From assembly GCF_024868665.1 (NCBI RefSeq), contig NC_079895.1:22273248-22337247 (forward strand): DNA of 64,000 bases. Reading direction: 5' to 3'. A model generated the notes under the pieces. The model was not told where the DNA came from. It did no database searches and saw nothing but the letters and a program-made list of their open reading frames with translations. The DNA is from Triplophysa rosa (lineage: Eukaryota; Chordata; Actinopteri; Cypriniformes; Nemacheilidae). Position numbers and translations under genes: made by a program. Below, one piece after another: positions 48,201-55,225 of the stretch (the stretch's first letter is position 1; the number at the start of each line of letters is the position of its first letter).

Positions 48201-49207
48201 TACAGGACACTGAATTGAAGACCAAAGAGAAATACAAACGAACAGAGGACCGCTTCTATAAAATCGGTGAGTTATTGCATGCTGACAGCAGCAATTTTGG
48301 ACTTAGGATATATAATAGGATCCGTGCAGGGACAGAATAGCAGTTTTTGAAACAAGACCTGGTATTACACTCGCACACAAACAGACAGTGCTAAATCATT
48401 TGAAACTATGTTTTCATTTTTTATAACATCACTTCGTCTCCTGTGTTCTTCTCCTCGGACATCCAAGTCTGCAGGATAGTTAGATCTATCAGTTTTGCCG
48501 TATGAACAAGATGGAACAACACTACGGTGTCATTTTGGATGAATAACAAGATAGTAGAATCTATCAGATCTATCACCCGGGACCACAAAACAAAAATCAG
48601 TTTTTTGAAATTGAGATTTATACATCATACATAAAGAAACATCTAATGACACACATTTGTTCAACTCAGTTTTCTCGCTCAGCCATACAATTCACAATAA
48701 CTGAATAAATGTGACGTTCTGATGGTCAAAGCAGGACATTATTGCTGTTCATAAACTCACTAACTGACAATGTTTCTCTCTTTTCAGCTGAATTTGAGAA
48801 GGGAGTGGCAGAGGGGACGGTTGACCCTGCTTTCAACCCTGTGGTGGCTGTACGTCTGTCTGTCCAGAAGGACTCTGCTGTGTGGGCTATTATTAGTGAG
48901 GTCTGTGTACTGTATTTGTCATACACTCCTCATTTTTAAAATATGGATCACTTATATTAACTACTGATGTTGTAACATACTGTTCTATAAGGCATCAAGC
49001 AGTAAATTGCATCACTTTGACGAACGTTTGATTTCAATATGTGACACGTCAAGCAAGCAAGCAAGCGTCATTTAAGGCGCAAATATCAGAAATTTGCATT
49101 TTACACCTGTTTTGAATTTAGATAGGCATGATTATGTGGGAATCATTTTTAATAGATGTGCTCCGATTTCTTTTTTTTAGATTCACATCAAGAGGATACC
49201 TGGGTAA
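20771..49207 (+). CDS. mgat4a: mgat4a, alpha-1,3-mannosyl-glycoprotein 4-beta-N-acetylglucosaminyltransferase A (coding exons 2-15; first coding exon outside or not recognised)
   Basis: This gene encodes the Golgi type II membrane enzyme that adds a beta-1,4-GlcNAc branch to the alpha-1,3-mannose arm of N-glycans (GT54 family). Coding exons: 20771-20938, 22445-22585, 30879-31012, 35157-35203, 35440-35553, 41777-41852, 43640-43754, 44081-44211, 44371-44478, 45773-45966, 47673-47751, 48206-48266, 48788-48900, 49181-49207. All borders are AG/GT and every phase joins cleanly. They give 1508 bp; a missing first exon of about 94 bp (start codon, cytosolic tail, membrane anchor) would bring the protein to about 533 aa, close to the human enzyme. 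Recognisable blocks are the stem/coiled segment [10 protein letters not shown], the GT54 core [33 protein letters not shown], the acidic LEDDI motif (probable metal/donor site), [31 protein letters not shown] and the C-terminal EIHIK. The choice of A over the B paralogue rests on sequence resemblance plus coa5 lying just downstream, as in human 2q11.2. No frameshift or internal stop was found. Confidence 0.95.
21077..21318. mobile_element. MITE of the TTTAAAGGGATA family (mgat4a intron 2)
   Basis: TTTAAAGGGATACTCCACCC at the left and TAGTCCCTTTAAA at the right are terminal inverted repeats. The interior GTTGTTCCAAACCTGTATAA and GAGGGTGAGTAAATGA are hallmark words of this abundant fish family. 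Confidence 0.85.
21938..22285. mobile_element. Non-autonomous hAT element (348 bp, mgat4a intron 2)
   Basis: The ends TAGGGCTGTGCAATTAATCG and ATAATCGAGCAGCCCTA are inverted. ATGTGAAT (21930-21937) and ATATGAAT (22286-22293) match in 7 of 8 bases. It lies 159 bp before the exon at 22445. Confidence 0.85.
24385..24480. repeat. MITE fragment (AAAGGAATAGTTCACC type)
   Basis: TTTAAAGGAATAGTTCACCC with AAATACTCACCTTCATGCCGT is the left part of the TTAAAGGGATAGTTCACCC family; the right end is missing. Confidence 0.6.
24788..26735 (-). mobile_element. Dispersed DNA repeat interrupted by minisatellite-bearing insertion (mgat4a intron 3)
   Basis: Its left part (TGCAATGTGTATACACGATT..., CCGTGCATGTTTGTATCTCC) and its right part (CCGACACTTT...GCATGGGCAACATAACACAC...CATATGACCCCTTTAAA) are inverted homologues of the copy at 55226-55870. 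The tandem array at 25725-26615 lies between. Family name not known to me; termini resemble TTTAAAGGGGTCATATGGCG elements. Confidence 0.6.
25725..26615. repeat. Minisatellite of AACGTTATTTTCTGGTTATT units
   Basis: About 15-18 units of roughly 40-65 bp repeat the core ACCATCAGGGAACGTTATTT followed by one or two TCTGGTTATTTTCTGGTTGC modules and a short A-run with AATAACC. Higher-order blocks recur (for example 25740-25800 resembles 26105-26165). The array ends in GGGGAACGTTCTGTGTTTGC TGGGC, a terminus-like word. It lies in mgat4a intron 3. Confidence 0.9.
26740..27350. repeat. Fragments of hAT-type repeats
   Basis: A right terminus GTCCGATTTACACCCCTA ends near 26927 without a visible left partner. 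From 26940 to 27120 the sequence (GAATCG words, GTGCATTTGAAAAAGCAACA) is an inverted relative of the interior of the hAT at 17149-17605. At 27195-27290 there is a GTCCGAAATAG/AGTGCACTATTTGAGGGG repeat typical of fish MITEs. Confidence 0.5.
27351..27490. repeat. Dispersed repeat, inverted partner of 34161-34312
   Basis: TTAAGTGCTCAGATCTGCTTG, CAGCCCTAATGTAAACAC and GTGAGCCACTGTAATGTTTC occur here in the opposite orientation to the 34 kb copy, in the same order. Confidence 0.75.
29077..29327 (-). repeat. tRNA-derived SINE, copy 1
   Basis: Read on the minus strand the head is GGGGCAGTTGTGGCCTAATG GTTAGAGAG (box A) then CCGGTTCGATTCCC (box B; plus 29262-29275). The tail ends CAATAAAATTGAATCTGAAT CT. 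The layout is that of a pol III SINE. Confidence 0.88.
29361..29605 (-). repeat. tRNA-derived SINE, copy 2 (tandem to copy 1)
   Basis: Nearly identical to copy 1 and in the same orientation, 33 bp away across a T-run. It differs by a 19-bp loss (the CTTGCTCAAGGGCACCTCA segment), an extra CCCCCGGAGCAGTGGGC segment and a base change in box B (GATTCC to TATTCC on the minus strand). Confidence 0.85.
30331..30493. mobile_element. Short MITE with ATCCACACTA ends (mgat4a intron 3)
   Basis: ATCCACACTA (30332-30341) and TAGTGTGGAT (30483-30492) are perfect 10-bp inverted ends, with CGCAAAAACGC / GCGTTTTCAAGCG inside. 163 bp, non-coding. Confidence 0.75.
30535..30612. repeat. Inverted fragment of the 20355-20600 repeat family
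   Basis: GGAGTGAGAGGCTGGTTGCA ATTCGCAACCTCACCGCTAG and CACAGCACCTTTAAA are the complement of the AAAGGT...CTAG.GGTGAGGTTG family. Confidence 0.65.
32860..33156 (-). pseudogene. THAP-type zinc finger open reading frame, truncated
   Basis: A 98-aa minus-strand frame opens [11 protein letters not shown] and continues ...AWLKFIF...[11 protein letters not shown]...[13 protein letters not shown]4, C9, the later C and H in ICSLHF, the internal W and the terminal AVQSILDP (AVPTIF-like) fit the C2CH THAP DNA-binding module, which occurs at the N-terminus of THAP proteins and P-element transposases. No catalytic region follows, so this is a domain remnant inside a mobile element; a spliced continuation cannot be excluded. 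Confidence 0.7.
34161..34312. repeat. Dispersed repeat, inverted partner of 27351-27490
   Basis: AAGAAACATTACAGTGGCTC and TGTTTACATTAGGGCTGG are the complement of words at 27410-27480, and AACAAGCAGATCTGAGCACT TAATTAA complements 27351-27380. Confidence 0.75.
34459..34572. mobile_element. Short MITE with GTCCGAAAT ends
   Basis: GTCCGAAATCGCATACTA at 34459 pairs with the inverted GATTTCGGAC ending at 34572. The interior GTAGTATGAGTGCGGGTAGT is typical of this group. Confidence 0.6.
35092..35119. repeat. (GT)n microsatellite beside an mgat4a exon
   Basis: Thirteen to fourteen GT units end 38 bp before the exon starting at 35157, within the intron's branch-point/polypyrimidine neighbourhood. 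Confidence 0.95.
35258..35410. repeat. Dispersed repeat fragment (AGCTGCAAGCAGCG type)
   Basis: TATAGCTGCAAGCAGCGGAT ATGAGGTCAAGCTGACC and AAACATGTGAAGTTTGA resemble a dispersed fish repeat; only one end is present. Confidence 0.4.
36192..36256. repeat. (CT)n microsatellite
   Basis: About 65 bp of CT repeats with a few GT and CG interruptions in mgat4a intron 6. Confidence 0.95.
36727..38640 (-). mobile_element. 5'-truncated L2-like LINE (mgat4a intron 6)
   Basis: Read on the minus strand, a reverse transcriptase region is followed by a 3' UTR ending GTAAAGCGCTTTGAGATGCTG and a GGCGCTATATAAAATAAAGT TTATTATTA tail, the layout of vertebrate L2 elements. The endonuclease half is missing, as in usual 5' truncation. 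Confidence 0.88.
36899..38635 (-). pseudogene. LINE reverse transcriptase, one nonsense codon plus internal deletion
   Basis: The frame runs from 38635 to 36899 with a single in-frame TAG at 37762-37760, where the family has Gln ([15 protein letters not shown]). Motifs present are [35 protein letters not shown] and the catalytic FYADDT. The YADDTQ block jumps straight to [11 protein letters not shown], so the usual intervening segment (tens of residues) is deleted. The N-terminal endonuclease is absent. It is a dead copy that would have reverse transcribed LINE RNA at the target site. Confidence 0.88.
38641..39749. other. mgat4a intron 6 segment without recognised features
   Basis: No coding signal. 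GATAAGTGGTTTTCAACATT TTGTC near 39311 resembles a lone hAT CAGTGGTTCTCAAC terminus. A short (GT)n tract lies near 39115-39131. Confidence 0.5.
39750..41228. mobile_element. Element with long (about 0.3 kb) terminal inverted repeats (mgat4a intron 6)
   Basis: The left arm 39750-40072 and right arm 40966-41228 are near-complementary over their length, with smaller gaps. Shared words include GAAATGGCAACTTCATATTA, AAACGGATTCATCGCGCAGA and CTTGCCTACGCAGGCGAAAA. About 0.89 kb of non-repetitive DNA separates them. No transposase frame and no clear target duplication. The left arm also holds a segment (39855-39900) absent from the right arm. Confidence 0.85.
41853..43639. other. mgat4a intron 7
   Basis: No recognisable mobile element or coding segment beyond short chance frames. 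Several inframe frames around 42250-42570 overlap on both strands and lack any domain. Confidence 0.5.
43640..43754 (+). CDS. mgat4a: mgat4a exon carrying the acidic LEDD motif
   Basis: This 115-bp exon reads [18 protein letters not shown] onward to LGFI and splits a Gly codon at its 3' end. The E-D-D triplet follows a hydrophobic strand, as in GT-A glycosyltransferases, where such acidic clusters hold the metal-nucleotide-sugar donor. That role is inferred from the family, not tested. The acceptor is a good pyrimidine tract ending TTTCAG and the donor is GTGTGT. Confidence 0.93.
44748..44800. repeat. Tandem repeat, 23-bp unit, about 2.4 copies (mgat4a intron 10)
   Basis: The unit ACATATCGCTCATGCAACAT ACT occurs twice exactly and then partially. 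Confidence 0.85.
44876..45176. mobile_element. Non-autonomous hAT element (301 bp, mgat4a intron 10)
   Basis: CAGTGGTTCTCAAACT and AGTTTGAGAACCGCTG form the ends. The flanks TTCAACAG (44868-44875) and TTCTACAG (45177-45184) match in 7 of 8. Relatives or fragments occur at 12519-12569 and 12610-12800. Confidence 0.9.
45967..47672. other. mgat4a intron 11
   Basis: The intron starts with a weak GTCGGT donor and in-frame sequence continues for about 45 codons before a stop at 46097, so retention would truncate the protein. A partial GGGATAGTT MITE lies near 47023-47170; a short SINE-like tail (TATAAAAGTATCTGCCAAAT) lies at 46920. A (GT)n tract sits at 47500-47522. Confidence 0.5.
49181..49207 (+). 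CDS. mgat4a: mgat4a terminal coding exon and stop codon
   Basis: A nine-codon exon after the acceptor TTTTTTTTAG reads IHIKRIPG and then TAA. Human MGAT4A ends EIHIKKATN, so the terminus is conserved through the EIHIK core. The TAA at 49205-49207 lies inside the 8-bp target-site duplication of a hAT insertion that begins at 49212, so the stop is native and is copied again at 49692-49694 on the far side of the transposon. Confidence 0.9.
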   Translation: MHIKRIPG

Positions 49208-49211
49208 CTAC

Positions 49212-49690
49212 AAGGGTTGGGCGATGGATGATGACATGATGACAAGTGAGGCACATACAATGCGAGCTGCACAGACACGCCTCGTCTTTATACAACGCGG
49301 GCTGCACAGTATGGAAAGCCGTTTGGGTGGGTGTTTGGTTAATGGTGAAATTTGACCTTAACGGCTTTCCATAGCACAGACACGCGTCATTTTTATACAA
49401 TGCGGGCTGCGCAGACACGCGTCTTCTTTACACAACACGTGCTGCGCAAACTGCGCGTCCTCTTTATACAGCACGAGCTTTACAGTTATAAAGTCAGGCC
49501 AGTCTGTACAGCGCGAGCTTATATGCCCCTTAGCCTTGTTCATATTTGTTTACAAAGTGATTTGCAGCACAGAGCAGCGAGTCAAGTGACGAAAGTGAAA
49601 CATTTGTTGGAATCACGATGCCGGCTCACCATTGTGATGTCTGTCAGCCATCAGCGACGGACGATGGCATCGTCTATCGGCCCAACCCTA
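49212..49690. mobile_element. Non-autonomous hAT element inserted at the mgat4a stop codon
   Basis: The ends AAGGGTTGGGCGAT and ATCGGCCCAACCCTA are imperfect inverted repeats. GTAACTAC is duplicated exactly at 49204-49211 and 49691-49698. The interior (49255-49520) holds degenerate tandem units of about 35 bp (CAATGCGGGCTGC.CAGACACGCGTC) and a tiny TA-flanked hairpin element at 49313-49374. Confidence 0.92.
49313..49374. mobile_element. Mini-MITE (about 60 bp) with TA flanks nested in the hAT
   Basis: TATGGAAAGCCGTT at the left and AACGGCTTTCCATA at the right are perfect 14-bp inverted ends that include TA at both borders, as expected of Tc1/mariner-type MITEs. The spacer is about 35 bp. Confidence 0.75.
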
Positions 49691-51206
49691 GTAACTACCA
49701 ACATGTCTCCCCGCTAGCTGAGGCCGTGATTGGTCTCCTGAGATGGGATGTGCTGCCTGACACACCCTTCTGCTGCAGTTTTAAAGAGAAAGTGACATTA
49801 TGGGATCTTTATATTGATGAAGGAGGCAGTCACAGTTTCCTTTGAAAGGACTTGATTTATCTTCACCCCTCCAACTTCACTGTTTCATCTTTCTCTGATA
49901 ACTTCGTTATTCTTTTTGACTTTGTCCACATCTTCTCACTTAGATTCATTGTTCTACTCTGAATTCTGTTGTGTAAACGTGACTACTACTGTACAGAAAA
50001 CAACACTTTTCGACAGACCGTTTCCAGACATTGGGTTTGTGTCACAAAGAATTGCAATCATTGCTGTCATGAAGGATTCTAGGCTGCACCAATGCTGGAG
50101 AAAGCATATGTCCTACTGGTGAAGATGTTCTCAGCACTCGTGGACCATAACTGACCTCAAACCCATGGTCAGATAACCACGGCTGGATTGGTGAAAAAGG
50201 TGAAGACATTGTGAAAAAGTGGGACAGCAGAAATGTCAACGTTTTTGCTTCTGAGAAGTTTTTTTGTGTTTAGGTTTTAGATTGTTGATATTTGGCACTC
50301 TGTTGAAATGTGTAGAAAACCATTTTATTTTATTAACTGATTTGCCAAAATTTCTAAACAAATTTCTAAAAAAACAGGCAGCGTATCTTACGACCTCTAC
50401 CTGGTCAACAAAAGTGTCTTTTCTTCCTTTGAGTCAGTTTCTCGTCAAGTAGTCAAACATGACTTTCAATCTGAAGGTTTATATATAGATATTTTTATTG
50501 TTATTATTGTCATGACGATCTATGAAGGTGAATTAATTTATTTGAGATAAATCTTTCATTTTTACAAGAGGTAAATCCTTTTTTTTATAATCATTGGAAA
50601 TTTATGACGTGGCAGAGAATTTATTGCTTTTGAGTGATTGTGGCTCAAAGTCGAGTGAAGATTCATGTTTGTTCCTATCTTTGTATAATCCTGAAGGGTG
50701 CAGGGCCGCCCACCTCTGTGCCTTAACATCTAGCGTTCCCATGGGACCTGGAAAAGGACTGTCTTGCGCTGTTGTCAAATTGCTTAAAAATGCAATAGAA
50801 CTTCTGTCATGTGCTTGATTTGACTGATACGTTGTATTTTAGAGCATGGCGTGTCCATATTCATGTTATCGAATACATCATGTTACCTTTTGTCTATTGG
50901 GCATTTTTTCTTTCAAATATCATCTTGTCAGTCAGAAAGGCATTCTTTTCTTTGGCCGTATTTAATGCTGTATCACCTACCTGTAGATGAGTGTCTGTAG
51001 AACGTTTAGAGAGTGATATGACCAGGCCCAGACAAAAGCTGCGCTGATTTGGGGGTATCTATGGGATTCTGTGAAATGTGTTTGGGAAAATGAATTCAGT
51101 TGAAGTACTTTGCTCCTATTGGGACGCTGAGCTGAAAGCACCATTCATTCGAGCTTGCCAAAATATTTAATAAATAAACATGGGCGTGTGTAGAACGTCA
51201 AGACTG

Positions 51207-51246
51207 ACGGGCATTTCCAGTTATGCAGAAATCTGGAAATGCCCGT
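51207..51246 (+). other. Perfect 14-bp hairpin in the mgat4a 3' UTR
   Basis: The arms ACGGGCATTTCCAG (51207-51220) and CTGGAAATGCCCGT (51233-51246) pair perfectly around the 12-nt loop TTATGCAGAAAT. Weaker pairing continues outside (GAACG/AAGTTC). A structured RNA element or a relic of a short palindromic repeat are both possible. Confidence 0.7.
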
Positions 51247-52107
51247 TAAGTTCTGTGGTCGCAACTGTTCCCGGTCATGAGCAAATTAATACCAGAACCA
51301 TAGATTTATAATGGTGATGAATGAAGAAACACTTCAGTGAATTACTTCTTGCAATATTATGTGTTCTGCTTGGTCACTATGATTGGATGTGGATGGTTTT
51401 TTATTTGGTAAACCTATGGTTCTAATTTATTTTGCTTTTATGTGCTGGCTTTGAGAGTTGATGGTGAGGTAACTACTGTACAAATTTTCCAAAGTGCTCT
51501 CATCTCATGTGATTGTATATATCTTTAAGATGATAGATTATAATGAAGTTCAGCCTGTGAAAATGTCTCATTGTCTAACCCTTTATGTTTCAAGCAGAGC
51601 GTTAGTTACCCGCTCCCACATTTTTGTAACTACTTGAGGCTGGATGTGAATTGCAGAACTTGACCGGTTTATGTTGTTGACCAGTTAACAAGCCAATGTA
51701 CTGTCATACACGTTTGTTTACAATTTGTTTATGATCTCTCCTGAGTGGTGGGACTAAAATGTTTCCTTTAAGTGTAGAGTGCACTGTATCGTTCTTGTTT
51801 GCATCTTGGGGGAATGAAAGAAAGAAGAAAGTGTTGCCTTTTAGTCAGATTTGTGCTCAATGATTAATGTTCATGACTTGTTTCCACGCCTGTGGTGGAT
51901 TGTTGTCTATAATGATCTCTACTCGCTCACGTGGCAGGTTTCCAGACTCATGTGGTTTAATCTGGGATCCGCATGTATCCATCTTTAAATCCACCCTTCA
52001 AAATTGCTTTGAGATGAATCGGACATAAAACGTTTCCCTCCTTGTGAGGTGCATTCTGGACTTTCATGTGCCTTCATCTGTCTTGCTCCTGCTCTGAAAT
52101 TGATTTG

Positions 52108-52128
52108 AATAAACTGTTCTGTAATAAA
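52108..52128 (+). promoter_or_regulatory. Paired polyadenylation signals for mgat4a
   Basis: Two AATAAA hexamers lie nine bases apart, followed by T-rich sequence (TCTTTTTCTTTTATTTC) from about 52147. This is a good candidate for the distal cleavage site of mgat4a, whose stop lies 2.9 kb upstream on the same strand with no other gene between. Confidence 0.6.
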
Positions 52129-52140
52129 CCAGTCTTAAAA

Positions 52141-53543
52141 CCATAGCGTCTTTTTCTTTTATTTCATTGTATGAGAAGAGGTGTGGTTTTTATAACATTT
52201 TAGGGCCATTTAAAACTGCATGCTTAAACTGTATTCTAATCTAATAAAGTGAGTATAATGCCCTCAAAACCAACCCTTACAAAAATTAACCACGGTTTAA
52301 CCCTATTGACCATAGTTTTTGGATTTATTTGTAGCAAACATATGTTAACTGTTCTGACCCCAGCAACCACCTCTTTACCCTGCTGCCCCCTGGAAGATGC
52401 TATTGGTCTCTTAAAACCACGCCTCCTGACCCCTGAACAGTTTTATCCATGTGCCATCAGAGTAATATATTGTCCACCATTAAATGAAGTTCAGTTCTAT
52501 AATCTTCAGGGTTTGTGTAATAATATTAAGGACAGCACAACTTTACACCACATTATTCACACCATGATAAGCTACAAGATGCATGTTTAACCTATGTGCA
52601 ATAACGTTCTGTTGTTTACCAGTTATGCTTTTCTATATTTTAATCTTCTAAGCCTTTCACACAGTTCACTACAGTGAACAGCTATTCAAAAAGCCATTTC
52701 TTGCATATGCATTGGTCTTGATGGCATTACACATCAACCACTGCAGAGGATACTGGTGCGTCATCCTATACACCGTCCATCACCTCTTCAGATAAAAGTG
52801 AAAAAAATATGTGTAATAATGTTCAAATCTTGTTTCAGATGCCCTAAGAGCAATCAACAATCCTGACTGAGGTTGTCATAATATATGCATGAATAAAGGG
52901 ATAACATATTTTGTATGCTCTTCTGTACATATTGTTTACATGTGCACTCCTCCATATCTGCTGTATGTGTTTTAATGGATCTGTGTTACTACTGAAGAGC
53001 TAAAATATTATTCCATTCTATCCTTACAGTTATAATTACTACAATCTCTATAAAATAATTACAATTACTTAAGTTTGACCACTCCCAAGTACTACTTTTG
53101 TATTTATTTTGAACAGGTTTAAAAGTGAAAAATATATTTTGTGTGAAATATTTGGGCTGAAAAGTGTACTTCTGCAATATATTCTTTAGAATTATGCAAC
53201 GATCGGAGTATGACATCGAAGTAACGCGAGAGCAATTCGTAAGCATGCGGAAGAAGTCTGTTCTCGCGGTCCTTGCATGTCACGCTCCAAATGGTGTGCG
53301 CAGCACCGCATGAAATCGAACACACCAACTATGTCGTTGTTTTAGCGCCCTCTTGTGGTCAAAATATATGAACATTTGATTTTTGCTATTGAAACATTCT
53401 AGACATCGATATCGAACATAGAATAGTTTCACGTTTCATGTTTTCAATCAAATATTTGCGTCCCTGTCAGGCCTGTCTATGGTTAATAGTTAATATTATG
53501 TCTATAAATGAAAAAAGCAACCCCAAAAATGCATTTCCCTTCA
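52141..53543. other. Intergenic region between mgat4a and coa5
   Basis: AT-rich, with a single open frame of 113 codons (52249-52590) that has no domain and low-complexity flanks. No UNC50-like coding segment was recognised on either strand, although human has that gene here. Confidence 0.6.
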
Positions 53544-53580
53544 ACTTCCGGAAGTACGTATACTTAACATGGCCGCATTC
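53544..53580 (+). promoter_or_regulatory. Candidate coa5 core promoter: ETS site and YY1-like motif
   Basis: The palindromic ACTTCCGGAAGT (53544-53555) is a strong ETS/GABP-type site. AACATGGCCGC (53567-53577) resembles a YY1 motif. They lie 110-146 bp upstream of the coa5 ATG. Both motif types are common at TATA-less promoters of mitochondrial-protein genes. Transcription start is not proven. Confidence 0.55.
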
Positions 53581-53689
53581 ATAACAATTTCTGTTTGACT
53601 CCTATATGCTGCAGTTTTGACGTTTTTATACACCGTTTCTGGCTCCATACATTCTTCGCTGTAACTTGCTCGGATGAAAGCTCTACAGA

Positions 53690-55077
53690 ATGCCCAAATA
53701 TTATGAGGATAAAGAGGAAGATGGGCGTGCCTGCGCTGGAATCAGAGAGGATTTTAAAACCTGTCTCCTTCAGCATGACTGTGTAGTGAAGGTAACACCA
53801 GCATCATGTCACAAAAAAGGGAAATTATAATATTTTGTTTTGTAACACAGAGGAGTAAACATCGGAAGTTGCTTTAGATAAATGCAATAATCATTTAATA
53901 AAATGGTTTACAAGGTATTAAAGTTAAAATAAGCTACCGCTTATAAACTGCGGTGAGGTTAAAGGGTGCTGTTATGTCATGCGTCATAGGAAGGCAAGAT
54001 GCCCAGCGAGTGTCTGAAGGAGGGACATTGCAAAGGCTTGCAGGTGGCTTTCTTTGAGTGCAAGAGATCCATGGTAAGTACATCTGCTGCACTGATTCTT
54101 CAGCTATGTGATATTTGAAGTACTTGGCGCAATAACAAAAACATCTTGGTACTATCAGTGTAATAATTATAGAAAACCCAAGGTAAAAATCACCTTTTTA
54201 TGCCATGGTACCACTAGAGCTGTCACGGTTATTAAATAATCGTCTCATCGCGATTGTTTGACCTCATCGCGATGGTTTCAGATCATCGCAATTATTGCAC
54301 ATCTCAATAGAAGACACTAGGGGGAGCTGTACTGCATCTTCATATTGCATATTTTATTGTATATATTGTAACTAAAGCATGGTAATACTTGTAAAATGTA
54401 CCACCACAACACAATCACTTTAAAAAAAACTAATGCATATACCATAAAAATAACCTGCAGTACAATTTAATGTTATTTCAGTGTGAAAACCAGTCTACCA
54501 AAATCTCATTAACATAGAAGTAAACTTTTATTGTAGTCTTGCAAGTGAGAAACAAACAGACTAGAAGCTTTTCTATGACTGATAGCATTTTAATGGTGGC
54601 TTCAATTCACTCCTGATCAATTTACTTAATTTACAAGTATTTTACGGTTGTATTATTGACCGGTAAAAGCCTAAACCTTAAGTATGATGACCCAATTTTT
54701 TCCTATGTTTTCCAAGAAAAAGAACATAGTCTTTATATTCAGAACAATATGGTCGTTTCAAAGCTGAATAAAAAATGTATGAGAATTAAAAGTCAAAGCT
54801 CTAAAACAGACAATTAATCGACATAATCGCAATGATTTATCAGACAATTAATCGTCAGCCAAATTTCATAATCGTGACAGCCCTAGGTACCACACCAGGA
54901 AGGCTCTTTTATAAGCTCTTGGTGCCAGTGGTTCATTTCTACAGCTTGTATAAAGACTGTTCTGTTCTATAAGATACCCACACGCATTTCAACAATCCAA
55001 ATTGGTGAAATATATTTTCATCCCCTTTCTTGTAGCTGGACACACGATCTCGATTCCGAGGCAGAAAGGGATACTGA
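53690..55077 (+). CDS. coa5: coa5, cytochrome c oxidase assembly factor 5 (PET191 family), complete
   Basis: Three exons, 53690-53791, 53990-54073 and 55036-55077, all join in phase 0 and encode 75 aa plus stop. The protein begins MPKYYEDKEEDGRACAG and ends RSRFRGRKGY, closely matching human COA5 (74 aa) along its length. Six cysteines at 15, 25, 31, 42, 48 and 58 give Cx9C (15-25) and Cx9C (48-58) spacing with Cx10C between 31 and 42, as in this family of small soluble mitochondrial intermembrane-space proteins that are imported by oxidative folding. The family is required for assembly of respiratory complex IV; human COA5 mutation is linked to COX deficiency. Intron 2 carries a hAT insertion (54215-54885). 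ATTAAA at 55090 could be its polyadenylation signal. The gene is on the same strand as mgat4a, starting 1.55 kb after its 3' end. Confidence 0.95.
54215..54885. mobile_element. Non-autonomous hAT element (671 bp) in coa5 intron 2
   Basis: The ends TAGAGCTGTCACGGTTAT and ATAATCGTGACAGCCCTA are inverted. GGTACCAC is duplicated exactly at 54207-54214 and 54886-54893. The interior is AT-rich with no coding capacity. It makes up most of the 962-bp intron. Confidence 0.93.
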
Positions 55078-55225
55078 GTAACGGCTACCTTGTATTAAAC
55101 GTGAAGACTCTCCTGATTTGTGAATACTTGTTCTTTTTATGCAAATGTTTCTTCGAAGATCCAATCGTACAATCCAAAAACTCTTCATTTGGGAACACAA
55201 TGAACTGCATCAGTGTAAAAAGTCA

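Larger units (their letters stand above)
49208..52140 (+). other. mgat4a: mgat4a 3' UTR
   Basis: Non-coding sequence from the stop codon to the polyadenylation signals AATAAA at 52108-52113 and 52123-52128. It starts with a hAT insertion (49212-49690) and contains a perfect 14-bp stem hairpin at 51207-51246. Shorter transcripts could use AATAAA-like sites near 51168. Extent is inferred from signals only. Confidence 0.6.

Noticed and set aside
49618..49845. Open frame of 75 codons overlapping the right end of the 3' UTR hAT
   Set aside because: It crosses the transposon border and target duplication; not conserved protein-like.
52249..52590. Open frame of 113 codons between mgat4a and coa5
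   Set aside because: No domain, no splice context, composition of AT-rich intergenic DNA; not similar to UNC50 as far as I can recall that protein.
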